From positions 59,428 through 123,427 of the forward strand of contig MEHQ01002216.1 of the NCBI GenBank assembly GCA_008828725.1: a stretch of DNA of 64,000 nucleotides. Direction: 5' to 3'. Under the pieces are notes generated by a model. That model did not search any database. It saw nothing but the letters and a program-made list of their open reading frames with translations, and was not told the origin of the DNA. Position 1 is the first letter of the stretch. The number at the start of each line of letters is the position of its first letter. This DNA comes from Saccharina japonica (lineage: Eukaryota > Sar > Phaeophyceae > Laminariales > Laminariaceae). The position numbers and the translations under genes were made by a program. This document shows, one piece after another, positions 25,601 through 36,905 of the stretch.

Positions 25601-28600
25601 GCTTTTTCTCTCTCTATGCTCGCGTGCCCATCGTGCCACGACAGCGTGAGCGCCGCTACGCTTCCTTCATGCGCGGCGTGGAACCAAACAGCAGTCGTCG
25701 GGTTTTGCAACGCGACCGCACAGGCTTTCAACAAGCTTTTTTTGTTTAAACCAGAATCCGGCAAATAATGCGGCTATCCAAGTGCCACCGTACAACAAAC
25801 ACCGTTACGCTGTTTGATCGCCACCTCCGCCGCCGCCGCCGCCGCCGCCGTGATTAACGCCGGGCGCAGCTTTGCAAGTCGAGAGCGGGGCTGATGATGC
25901 CTGTCGCGGACGACACCGACGCCGTCAACCCCCTAGCGATGTCGGGGGATGGCTTCGCGTCGACACTGGCAAGGTACGGCTCGCCACAAATTGGGAAGCT
26001 CGCATCTGCGCTGCGCAGATGGTGTGAAGAAAAAAAAAGAGACTCGAAAAAGGACGACCATCAAGTGCTTTTCGTGTCGCGATCAATCTCGCTAGACCGT
26101 TTTAAGAGGACGAAGCCGCCTGGACAGACCACATGTCGTCGGTGGCTAGCGCGGCCGTATTGTTTGTAGTACCATGGCGGCAAAAGAGCTCAGCCGCGTC
26201 GCACCCCAAGCCGCCGATTTCATTTTTGAGACACTCTTGTTGGACTCCGGTTACTGCAGCAGCATTCCACGGAAGCATGCGGCTTACCCTTGTCTGATAG
26301 CTCACCCCCAAAGTGGGGTGTTGCCCCAAATAGTTATACGCGGCAATGCACGCGTCCCCCTCGATTGTCTGATGTACCGTACCGACTGGGTGTACCTCTC
26401 ACCCCTCGCGCTCCCTCGTGCTTTCGTCTCTCTAATTCAGGTCGATCCGCTTAGGTGGACAGTCGACAGCCTTGTTGAGGGCGGCTCTCGCGTGGGCGGC
26501 GCAAGGGTCGCCGGGAGACGGCCGTGATGGGGAGAAGTCGGCGGCGGCGGCGGCGGCAATGTACGGAGACTTCAGGGCAGCAAAGGAGGGGGCAGAGGAG
26601 GTGAGATGGGGGTGAGGTGGAGTGTCGCGGTACGGTAAGAATACCATGAAGATTAAGTTTTTGAACGGGATGGTCCGGTCCGGTCCGGTCCGGTCCGGTC
26701 CGGTTTGATCAGCGGTCAGAACGGTTTTGTGTTGTTCCGAGTGTGATGGAGGGTGGGTTTTTGTAGTGAGGAAGCGTGTAAAGCTAAAGTCCGAACGAGG
26801 CAAGCTAGTATGAGCTTCTCCCGATGTTCCACCCAACCTTTTTAGTTCGCGGTCTGTTGTTTGACCGTGTATCCGTTTCATTGGGTCCAATTCCGCTTGC
26901 TCGTCCAGGAGGTTGTATTGGTGTTGTTTTGGGCACTACACATACGCCGCTTTCGTTCTCGTACCTTTGCTTACTTCGTTGATTTTGCTTCGTCTTGATC
27001 TTGGTTCTGTACCCTGGAAGAAGCACGCATTGTTCGACCGTAACCTCGTTCCCCTCCTCGGGTTAGTGTCCACACTGCGTACAATATGCCCCCCGAGACT
27101 GCAGTAAGTGTCCCCTACCGGCTGCTAGAGTATCCGGTGTCGCCACGGGAAAGACTCTACTGACATTTTCGATGTATTGATCCGGCTGATGTTAGGCGCC
27201 TGTCGACCTCACATCGCCGACAGTTAGACTGGAGGGACACGTTCTGAGACCCAAGAAGCACTTGTCGACAGCGCAGACCCTTTCCCATCTTCAGCAGATC
27301 TCCCCGGTGTTTGGCTGACTTCTGCGGGAGGTCGAGAGAGGGCGGGTAGGGACAAACAGAAAAGGGCCGGACTACGTAACCCCCCCGCCTACTTTAGCAA
27401 ACAAAAACACACACAAGCGCAAACATTGTCGTTGATAAGTCGGAAAAGAGAGCAGGGATTATTTTTCCATGCAACTTTACAACTCCGACCCCTGTCGCCA
27501 TCACGCCTCTTCATTGCCGGCCCACCGTAAACGCTTTTTTTGTTTATCTTCAGATGGAAGCCCAGATTGTCCTCGGCGACCGTCCGGTGGAGGTAACGCT
27601 TCAGAGGGCATGGGAGGCGTTATCCCTCGGAGAGAAGTTTGACCTTGGCCGCATCCTTTTGGGGTTGGCGTTTCGCCGGGCGGGGATGGGGGGCGGGGGT
27701 GGAGAGGAAGGCAGCAACGCTGAGGAAGAGGTATGTAGGGGGCGGGAGTGCACGGACGTTTTCACGTAAGGTTAGCGAGTCATGTACTGTGTGTGTTTGG
27801 TGTTGATGGTGTTCCGAGCGAGCCTATGCGATGAAATCGTGCGGGTTGCGGCGCTGGATGCAGCCACGTGGTCGAGCTGCAGGTACGAAGCGGACCTAGC
27901 CTTGCTGCTGCTGTTGTTGCTATTGTTATGTTGCTGCTATCGGTGTCGCTATTGTTTTTGTCAGTGTCATTGCTGGCTAACCCTCAGGCGTCCAAGTTTG
28001 TAATAAGTTATTGTGTCTTCCCAAACTACACGAACAAAAAACAACACTTACATATAAACCTTCACCGTTCGGGCTTTAATTTTTGCATTTTGTTTTAGTA
28101 AGAATTTTAATAACCAAACAATAATCTATAAACCGAGCCGAGGGGTTTCGATAAATGGGAGGGGTTCTCGGTTGCTCTGCAGGCCATCGATTGCGCCAAA
28201 GAAAACGCCTTTATTCGGCGCGTTGTCCCACCGGCGTTGCTGTGGGATGCGGATTATCTCCCCCCCTCCCATGTTGGACACGATGAGTTCGGTTGCTCGC
28301 TTCTGTTGCTCGCTCGCAGCCGCTTCACGATGCCGCCACCCCCCCGCGCCCCCGCCCCCGCCCGGCGCCCTCTTTCTCCATAAGTTTTGTTCACCATTCG
28401 CGCCTTTGTTCTATCGTGAGGCATCGCGCACCGACCCCCCGGCACATGGAGCCCTGTGACCCTGTGACAGAACGCCCGCTCTTTGTGGTTGATTTTCGTT
28501 TGCATCCGTAGCTGCTAAGGAGGCGTGTCAGTGTCGGGGATCTCGAAGACGACACGCTGGAGGCCCTCATCGCAATGCTCGGGGAACGATTCCCGTCGGT

Positions 28601-31600
28601 CGTGGGTGAGAGGAGTTCGAAGAAACCCGGCGTTTTCTTTCCGTTTTACAATAGTGATGTATAGAAGCCTTTTGGCGAAAGGCGTTGCCAGAGGTGTGAG
28701 AGGCGCTACAGCTGCCCCTCCCTCTCCTTGGATGGTTCCGTTCGCTTTTTATCCTGCAAGGTTGGGGTCGAGGGTTCGAGTCTCCGTATTATTTATGTTT
28801 TTTTTTCAATCTAATGGCATCAACTAAATGTCGAGAGCGCCTACCGTATAACACGGAAGAAAGCTCGATTGCTGAGGTTTTCTATCTTTATATGGCGTTT
28901 CCTTTGGCAGCATGCTATGCATTTTCTGTGTGGCGGGTGGCTCTTAACCCCTTGCAGCCACTTTTTTGGTGGGAAGAAAATACTTGGAATTCGTGTGGGG
29001 CTAACGTTGCTTGTCTCAGTAAGGAAAATCTCACCAGAGCTACGTAGCTCCACAGGAGCCTCTTGTGGTCCAAGTTTATTCTGGTGCGTCTGGTTTGATT
29101 TGTTTGCAGGGGATCGTACGAGTTTTGTCGTATTCTCCCCCCCCCCCATCCCCCGTCATATAAATATATGATATATTTATAGGTTGGGTTGGCGTCGGTT
29201 GGCAACGACGCTGTAAAACACGCCACTCGCTGCGTGAGCTAGACAACCAGGGTGCCGTTTTTTTTGTTATTTTTTTTGGCGGTCACCAAAGCTGGCGGTC
29301 GAGTAGATCATTTGTGCGGGGTGGAGAACCTTTGTTCCGCACAAGGGGAATGGTCGTATCACGTAGTGTTAATATGGTAAGGCGTCCGCGAGGCAGTTAC
29401 ATAGTAAAACCCATTGCTGTCTCCGGAAGTGCCACACCAGAAATTAAATTAACTCATTGAAGCTGTCGTCCATATGCAAGTCCGCCTCAGAGGCGGTTCT
29501 TAGCAGGATGCAGCTCACCCTCCATGCGACTCGCCCAATACCTCACGGCGTTTCGCGCTTGGTGCAAGCAATGTCTGCCTGGTTGGTGAAAACCCAACGC
29601 GCTCCGTCCCGGCATTGTAGGGATGCGAGGGTCTATGGTCATAGACTACGGCCGTGCACAATGAGTACACCCCCCCCCAGTGCTCCGTTCGAGGGAGGTG
29701 GTCAATGGCATGCTAAGATGACGGCATGACTAGGAGCAACAAATATACCCCCCCCCCCCCTATAAATATATTATATATTTATAGGTTGGGTTGGCGTCGG
29801 TTGGCAACGACGCTGTAAAACACGCCACTCGCTGCGTGAGCTAGACAACCAGGGTGCCGTTTTTTTTTGTTATTTTTTTTGGCGGTCACCAAAGCTGGCG
29901 GTCGAGTAGATCATTTGTGCGGGGTGGAGAACCTTTGTCCGCACAAGGGGAATGGTCGTACACGTAGTGTTAATATGGTAAGGCGTCCGCGAGGCAGTTA
30001 CATAGTAAAACCCATTGCTGTCTCCGGAAGTGGCCACACCAGAAATTAAATTAACTCATTGAAGCTGTCGTCCATATGCAAGTCCGCCTCACAAGCGGTT
30101 CTCACCCTTCATGCGACTCGCCCAATACCTCACGGCGTTTCGCGCTTGGTGCAAGCAATGTCTGCCTGGTTGGTGAAAACCCAACGCGCTCCGTCCCGGC
30201 ATTGTAGGGATGCGAGGGTCTATGGTCATATGACTACGGCCGTGCACAACATGAGTACACCCCCCCCCCGGTTGGGTTGGCGTCGGTTGGCAACGACGCT
30301 GTAAAACACGCCACTCGCTGCGTGAGCTAGACAACCAGGGTGCCGTTTTTTTTTTTTTTTTTTTTGGCGGTCACCAAAGCTGGCGGTCGAGTAGATCATT
30401 TGTGCGGGGTGGAGAACCTTTGTTCCGCACAAGGGGAATGGTCGTATCACGTAGTGTTAATATGGTAAGGCTCCGCGAGGCAGTTACATAGTAAAACCCA
30501 TTGCTGTCTCCGGAAGTGGCCACACCAGAAATTAAATTAACTCATTGAAGCTGTCGTCCATATGCAAGTCCGCCTCAGAGGCGGTTCTTAGCAGGATGCA
30601 GCTCACCCTCCATGCGACTCGCCCAATACCTCACGGCGTTTCGCGCTTGGTGCAAGCAATGTCTGCCTGGTTGGTGAAAACCCAACGCGCTCCGTCCCGG
30701 CATTGTAGGGATGCGAGGGTCTATGGTCATATGACTACGGCCGTGCACAACATGAGTACACCCCCCCCCCCCCCCCCTGCTCCGTCTCGAAAGGGATGCG
30801 TGGTCAATGGTCAAATGACTAAGGCAAGCAACAATGAGTACGCCGCCCCCCCCCCCTCTGACCGGCGGAATCTTTGGCACGTAACGGTACCGTATACGGC
30901 CGTAAGTTGACCCGCCCGCTTCGTTTCAATACGTAGGGAACCAGGGAAATGTGGTGTTAAGGGACGCACGCGAAACCGGTCCTATAAAAGAAACCCCCGA
31001 AGTGAGATTCGAACCCTGTTTCCTCGACGACGTTAGAGGGTAAAAGATAAAAAGAGATCGATTACCCAGCCCAGGGAATCCTTATGACATTCGGCCACGT
31101 TAGGTTGCTTTTTCAGCTCGTGCCTCCACGCCATAAAGTCCTCTCCTCTGTCTGGCACGCTCGTTGCACTCCTCTCTCTCCCTCTCTTCGTTTGGCGTTC
31201 GTCCGATTTGCTGAAACGTCGTCAACCTTTCCACGCCTGGGACGGCAGATCACCTACAGATCATCTACAGATATAGATCATTCCCATTTGATGATCTAGA
31301 TATTTCAGGGAAAAAAGAATATTCCTGATCTGTACGATCTGTATGATATAGCTCATGCTTCCGCGGGATGGAAACCATGTAATCTCCACGATCTAGCAAC
31401 AATCTCTCCTTGGTTGGATCTGCACTACGTTTTAACAGATCCTGCACAGCATTTCATGTCGACAGGATAGGGATCTAAATCATCTACAGTAGATCATGAT
31501 CTGTCGGCCTGACGTATGAACCTTCCTTTCCCCTGCCAGGCCCGTTGATTTTCGAGCGAGACCTCTACTTGGCGTGGACGCTGAAGCGGAGCAGGGCGGT

Positions 31601-34343
31601 CTGCGGGCAAACGCGGGTGGTGGGCGTGGTCGGGAGGGGACATCTGACCGGGGTCATGCGGGCCATCGAGGCCGACCGCGGCGGTGACACCCTGGTGAGA
31701 CCCCCTTAGGAGGCGTTGCTGCAGTGGGCAATGGGGGTATCATGTTTTTAGCGAAATTACATCCGACCGACGGAATCTTGCGACCAACGAACCCCCGAAC
31801 TGAAGAGCTCCCGGTGTCCCATTTCGATTGTACAGCAATGGTCATCTTTTTTCGAACCTAGACCTTGAGATTGGCCATCGATTTTTTGGCACTTGCATTT
31901 TTGTCAAGGTTGCATGTTTTGTTTGGGGTGGAGAACATAATTCCTCAAGGGAGGAAGGAGCCTCAAAATGTCATGAGACTCGCCCCCACCAAAACATGCG
32001 TCTGAGGCGAAACCCCGATTGTCGCTTGAGTCAGTTAAGCCGAGAAACCGATGATGACCCCCCTCCCCCCCCCTATAAATATATGATATATCTATAGGTT
32101 GGGTTGGCGTCGGTTGGCAACGACGCTGTAAAACACGCCACTCGCTGCGTGAGCTAGACAACCAGGGTGCCGTTTTTTTTGTTATTTTTTTTGGCGGTCA
32201 CCAAAGCTGGCGGTCGAGTAGATCATTTGTGCGGGGTGGAGAACCTTTGTTCCGCACAAGGGGAATGGTCGTATCACGTAGTGTTAATATGGTAAGGCGT
32301 CCGCGAGGCAGTTACATAGTAAAACCCATTGCTGTCTCCGGAAGTGGCCACACCAGAAATTAAATTAACTCATTGAAGCTGTCGTCCATATGCAAGTCCG
32401 CCTCAGAGGCGGTTCTTAGCAGGATGCAGCTCACCCTCCATGCGACTCGCCCAATACCTCACGGCGTTTCGCGCTTGGTGCAAGCAATGTCTGCCTGGTT
32501 GGTGAAAACCCAACGCGCTCCGTCCCGGCATTGTAGGGATGCGAGGGTCTATGGTCATATGACTACGGCCGTGCACAACATGAGTACACCCCCCCCCCCC
32601 TGCCTGGTTGGTGAAAACCCAACGTGCTCCGTCCCGGCATTGTAGGGATGCGAGGGTCTATGGTCATATGACTACGGCCGGTGCCCGACATGAGTACACC
32701 GCCCCCTCCCCCCCCCCTCCCACGGATATAGGAAACCAAAAAGAGATGCTGGCCATAGAGAAATTTAGCGGATACAAGACAGAAATAAAAGAAAGGATAG
32801 AAAGAGGGAAAGGCCTAGCGCTAAGAAAGAAGTGAAGGGGAAGAACACTTAGAGATATACGGGGGGTTGAGAGAAGGAATAGGAATGAAAAGTATCTGCA
32901 TGGCCCAATGGACTTCGCGAAAAAGCTGAAACTGCGATTTCGTGTAGGGGACCTGGACCTGCCAGAAAGAAGAGGAGGTACAGTAGCCGGGAGGAGGAGG
33001 AAGTAGATGCACAGATGTGCCCATGTGGCAAGCCATAGAGAGTAGAATTCACATAGTGGGAGAATGTGAAAGTACAAGGAGGAAAGGGATGTGTAGAGGA
33101 GGAATGAGGAAAATAGACGAGTGTGACATGAGAGTTTGGTACACGATAGTAGCGAGAAAACGATCGCTATCTTAGGAGATAGATGGTGGCCACAGGCGGC
33201 GAAACAGGAAGGGGATAGGATTAGCAAAACGTTATTTGTAATATATGGAAACAACGGTAAGCCGGTCGCCCCGGTGGTCTAACAGGTAGCCACGAAGCCG
33301 TTAGGTTGGAAGTCGAGGGTTCGAGTCTCGTATGGAGATTTTATTCTCAAATGACACCAACTGTCGAGAGCGCATATTATAGCTGGGTAAGCACAATTCG
33401 ACGAGAGTTGACGAGGGAAGAAAGTGCTGAAATCTTCTCGCGATAAAAATGCAAGGCAAGAACCGTAGTGGGGGGGAGGGGGAGAAGAGCCCACTTTGTG
33501 AGCCCCGGATCTGAGTTACGACTAGGAAGGAGAGAGAAAGGAAGGGCGAAGATAATAAATGGGATGGAAAAAAAAAACGTAATGAGCGCCCAAATGTTGG
33601 AGGTGTCTCTATTAGGAGTAGGAACGGTGCTCCGTCTCGAAAGGGATGCGTGGTCAATGGCCAAATGACTTAGGCAAGCAACAAGTGAGTACGCCCCCCC
33701 CCATCCGAGGGTCTTTGGTCATACGACTACGGCCGTGCACGATATGAGTACACCCCCCCCCCTGACCTCTGCCTGTGTGCGATTGTCCGCCGGCCCATCC
33801 CTTATGTCGTATGTTTCCAGTCCTTTTTGCAGCTACGTACACCCATTTTGTTTTGGAAAAATTACTTGGTACTGTAAATTAAAGTATTTTTATTACTTGC
33901 ACTAAAATATCCCGCACACCAAATCCAACTTCTAAGAATAGTTTGTCCCCGAAAAAACGTTTCATTTTGTCCCGAAAAACGCAGGATGCAGTTTTCTTAA
34001 AAGGGGGTTAATTAACCCCTTAAGAACTGGTCCCACGTATTTGGGGACAAACTACTTGGAATTAGTGTGGGATAACTTTTTTCAGTTCTAAATGGGTCAA
34101 GGCCTTGTTTTTGCGTGGTGCTTACCTTTTTTTTTATGGTGTGTTTGGTGTGCGCTGCAGGTGTTCAAGGAGCTGACGGGTAATCGAGGCGGAGGAGGAG
34201 GAGGACCAGGCGGGAAGGGGAGTGCCAAGCGGAGCGGTTTGGACAGAGGCCTGGGGCTAGCCAAATTTGCCGCGAGAATAGCGGTCGAAACCGCCGCTGG
34301 TTACGCGCTGTGGGAGTTGTACAAGACCTACACGGCCGCGTAG
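22656..34343 (+). CDS. TraB/PrgY-family domain protein (8 exons)
   Basis: Exons: 22656-23022, 24982-25151, 25870-25973, 26441-26600, 27554-27730, 28512-28605, 31540-31694, 34161-34343. All junctions are GT-AG and phase-matched, giving 1410 nt (469 aa plus stop). Residues 1-122 are a Ser/Gly-rich leader. The TraB domain follows: LGTSH (GTSH at 152-155), VVVELCKSRAGL (176-187), GDRP (275-278), ERDLYLAW (363-370) and VVGRGH (GRGH at 389-392). Two GX2H motifs plus a conserved Glu are the hallmark of the TraB/TIKI group, in which TIKI members are metalloproteases. Eukaryotic TraB-domain proteins are often tied to mitochondria or ER, but the location here is not shown. Residues 410-469 include a Gly-rich linker and an amphipathic tail. 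The intron before exon 7 is packed with poly-C retroelements. The start codon is the first in-frame ATG of the exon whose donor phase fits exon 2; it is the least certain point. Confidence 0.82.
28755..28845 (+). mobile_element. SINE fragment in TraB intron
   Basis: GGTCGAGGGTTCGAGTCTCC and AATGGCATCAACTAAATGTCG match the B-box and early body of the tRNA-type SINE; head and tail are missing. Confidence 0.6.
29182..29678 (+). mobile_element. Poly-C-ended short element X, copy 1
   Basis: Element of about 490 bp starting GGTTGGGTTGGCGTCGGTTG and ending in ATGAGTACACC plus a C run. No protein is supported: the short ORFs inside recur only because the DNA recurs. A second, diverged LINE-like tail (GTGCTCCGTTCGAGGGAGG to ACAAATATACC plus C run) follows to about 29760. 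Confidence 0.8.
29784..30269 (+). mobile_element. Poly-C-ended short element X, copy 2
   Basis: Same element as at 29182, with a small deletion near 30100. It runs head to tail into the next copy: its C run is followed directly by the GGTTGGGTTGG start of copy 3. Confidence 0.8.
30270..30777 (+). mobile_element. Poly-C-ended short element X, copy 3
   Basis: Full-length copy including a T run of about 20 and a 17-base C tail. A LINE-type tail (30778-30855) of about 80 bp follows, also C-ended, and then duplicated block A begins. Confidence 0.8.
31215..31515. repeat. GATC-rich dispersed element, short copy
   Basis: Shares GACGGCAGATCA, CTACAGATCATCTACAGAT, ATGATCTAGATATTTCAGGG, GATCTGTATGAT and CAGATCCTGCACAGCATTTC with the longer relatives at 36196 and 42298. 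The block B copy is 44925-45225. No internal array. Confidence 0.65.
32097..32717 (+). mobile_element. Poly-C-ended short element X, copy 4, with repeated tail
   Basis: Full copy to 32600, then the last roughly 110 bp (from TGCCTGGTTGGTG) is repeated to 32717 with its own C run. Preceded by TATAAATATATGATATATC, also seen before copies 1, 2 and 6. Confidence 0.8.
32718..33703 (+). mobile_element. Degenerate 5'-truncated LINE, same family, with nested SINE
   Basis: Copy A counterpart of 46347-47292. It starts at CACGGATATAGGAAACC just after a poly-C tract. The RT tail is broken by frameshifts and small gains (for example an extra stretch near 32895-32915), and a SINE sits at about 33257-33580. 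It ends in CAACAAGTGAGTACG plus C run. No intact protein. Confidence 0.7.
33257..33580 (+). mobile_element. tRNA-derived SINE, A-tailed, inside LINE
   Basis: The head GGTCGCCCCGGTGGTCTAAC is a pol III A-box region, GGGTTCGAGTCTC is the B box, and the tail reads ATAATAAATGGGATGG followed by A10. About 310 bp. Inserted in the LINE between GGAAACAACG and CGTAATGAGCG. Confidence 0.8.
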
Positions 34344-35514
34344 TATTAATAAGACGCTGCTTGTTGAGGCGTGCCACCATAGGGGCACGTACATATAGCA
34401 CCTTTTCGGGGGAAATATTTCTGACTTAGTAATAATAGGCTGAGAAACTACCCAATAAGGCGTGTGCCTTTTAAGGCATATGGCTTATCGTTGGAATAAC
34501 GATCGTGTTGTACAGGCTTTGTTCGAGATTTTTTCCATATTGCAAAGGTCGTCAGAGTACCAGTACCTTCGAGTACCAGTCATTTCAGCTTTCGGACACC
34601 CTATGTATAGGGGCTCGCGAGGACTCAAGTCATTTCAGCTTTCAGTACCCTAGGGACTCGCGAGGGCTCAAGTCATTTCAGCCTTCGGTACCCTATAAGG
34701 GACTCGGGAGGACTCCGTAATTCCAGCCTTCGGTGTGTCCTAGTGATTTAGTACTTCAAAATGACTCGGACGCGTGAGTCAATGACTGAGTGAGTCCCAA
34801 TGTACTCAGCACTCGGACTCTGGCGACCTTTGGAATATTGTCGTGGTGTACCTACCTACTTACTGTATTGTACAAGGCCACAGGAATTTTTCATCGGGTT
34901 TCATTTTCCGCTTTTTCCTGGAATTCCGGTTTTGAGTGGAGGTATACTAATAGTAGTGTGACTTTCCTCCAAGCGAGGAGCCCCCCAAAAAAAAGTTGTG
35001 TTTTATTTTTATTTTTCGGGCGCTTTTGACGCGTCTTTTATGATAAGGGGGTGGGCGTAATATGTCATATTATCGAGATACGAGAGAAAAAAAATGTTTT
35101 TGTGTGTCCGGGACAAGTTGGCCAATCAGATCAACACGGGTGTGGTTGTACTCGTATCCTAGGTAGCACCTCCTCCGACTATTAATAGTTCTTGCTTGCA
35201 GTAGTCGCTGACTCTCGAGCGAGGCACGCAAGAGAAGCAGGGTTAGTAAAGCGATGTGTACAGGTTCGACGTGCGGACTCAAAACTGGTTCGATTTTGCT
35301 CGTGGACTTGTGGGAGCTGATGCTGTCGTCGTCTTCCTCGTCGCCCGGGTTGTTGCGCCTGACTCTGACCTCTGGGGGCTGCGTCTTATCTTATACCACT
35401 CTGTGACCCCAAAATATAAGGATAATTGGTATAGTAACATTTTATCGAAACCGTACTTATTCTTCGGGTCAGAGTTGTAAAATTTTGGCTAGAAACAAAT
35501 TGTGACCAATAGTG

Positions 35515-35633
35515 TGTGGGGGGGGGGTACTCATGTCGTGCATGGCCGTAGTCGTATGACCATAGACCCTAGCATTCCTACAGTGCCGGGACGGAGCACG
35601 TTGGGTTTTCACCAACCAGGCAGACATTGGGGG
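35515..35633 (-). mobile_element. X-element 3' tail, reverse, bounded by G runs
   Basis: Complement of the last roughly 115 bp of X, between GGGGGGGG on both sides. The same insertion is at 49104-49222 in block B. Confidence 0.65.
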
Positions 35634-36195
35634 GGGCTCAACTGAAAAAATAATTACCCAATCTCTCACTGGAATATCGATTCGTGCGGTTTTGCCGTGC
35701 TGGGCCACGTAACATCAAATAACATGAGAACTCACGAAACATGGAAGGCCTGTCTGTTCTGTCTGTCGATCCGGCAATAATACTCGGAGCATGCCGCATG
35801 CACAAAAGAGGGCGGCAAAACATACATAGCATGTTGTGCCCATGTTCTAGGGGAAAAGGCGCCGTGTGCTTCATGCTCTGCTGCTGTCCTGGGCGTGAAT
35901 GTGCGTGTCATGCAGCAAGGGCGTAGAAACGTTTTTCTTGCGCCAAGAGATGCGTACGCACCAGTGACGGGGGCGTAGCGACACTTGCTTGATCGGGACC
36001 ACTAAGAAAGATGTCACGAGAGACAGCACTTATGTTTCACCCCTTGACACTCAGGCGGAAAAACTGCTCTAATACTTTGCTTTCGACCGACACCAAACTA
36101 CTTGGTTTTCTTGTGAACGATTGGCCCTCTATATGCACCCTTGACAGAGTGGTCCACGTTTTCCCTTTTAACATGACATATCTCCTCACCTACTT

Positions 36196-36550
36196 CCACG
36201 CCTCGGACGGCAGATCATCTACAGACCATACAAATCATACAGATCATACAGATCATACAGACCATGCAAATCATACATATCATGCAGATCATACAAATAA
36301 TACAGATCAAACAAGTCATACAGATCATACAGATCATTCCCGCTGCATGATCTAGATATTTCAAGACAGATCTAATTCCTGATCTGTATGATCTGTATGA
36401 TTTGTATGATTTGTATGATCTGTATGATCTGTATGATCTGTATGATCTGTATGATCTGTATAACCCTGCACAACCTCTCACAACGGCAAGCGAGGAACTA
36501 GATGACCTACAGTAAATCATGAGCTGTCTGATCTATCTGTAGATTACCTG
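36196..36550. repeat. GATC-rich dispersed element with 9-bp arrays
   Basis: A left array of (GATCATACA)n and a right array of (TGTATGATC)n are inverted with respect to each other and meet near CATGATCTAGATATTTCA. Block B copy: 49785-50150, with different array lengths. Confidence 0.75.
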
Positions 36551-36824
36551 CCCGGGGCGCGCATACGAAGTATTTGTTTAACGGAACTATTGCGCCCAGT
36601 GTATAGACCGTACGTTTGTCCGCTCCCCATACTTCTACGAATTGTCGGACCTCGCACGCCTTAAAACAGGCACCAGTGAGTGTGTATGTACATTCTTGGT
36701 ACGTTTTTTTTTTTCACGGAGTACGCTCCCGGGGCATGGCGTTACAGAGGAATTAGTATGTAGCACGACCGGAGGGAGTAGGTTCTGTGCTGAGGGCTCT
36801 TTTTGTTGCTGTGGTATTCTCCTT

Positions 36825-36905
36825 TCGGAGTGTGCTTATGAGTGATCAACGTTGAAGGTCACGCCACATATATACATTGTCGGATGGTAAGAATATTCAT
36901 GCAGT
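36825..36905. repeat. ~75-bp dispersed repeat (ATGAGTGATCAACGTTGAAG)
   Basis: TTATGAGTGATCAACGTTGA followed by CATTGTCGGATGG also occurs at 50420-50497, 63360-63415, and reversed at 58475-58540, close to the unresolved end of an ATAD3 exon. Confidence 0.75.

Noticed and set aside
30059..30304. Recurring ORF MKLSSICKSASEAVL (also at 29457, 30545, 32373, 43448)
   Set aside because: Lies inside each X copy and ends in the C run; it recurs only because the DNA does, and no domain is recognised.
31000..31075. tRNA-like GATTCGAACCC segment (also 44710-44785)
   Set aside because: B-box-like on the minus strand, but arms do not pair into a cloverleaf by eye; more likely a SINE head.
36215..36520. 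ORFs with HTDHTDHT or SYRSYRSYR repeats (also 49804-50118, 61133-61372)
   Set aside because: Translation of the 9-bp GATCATACA array.
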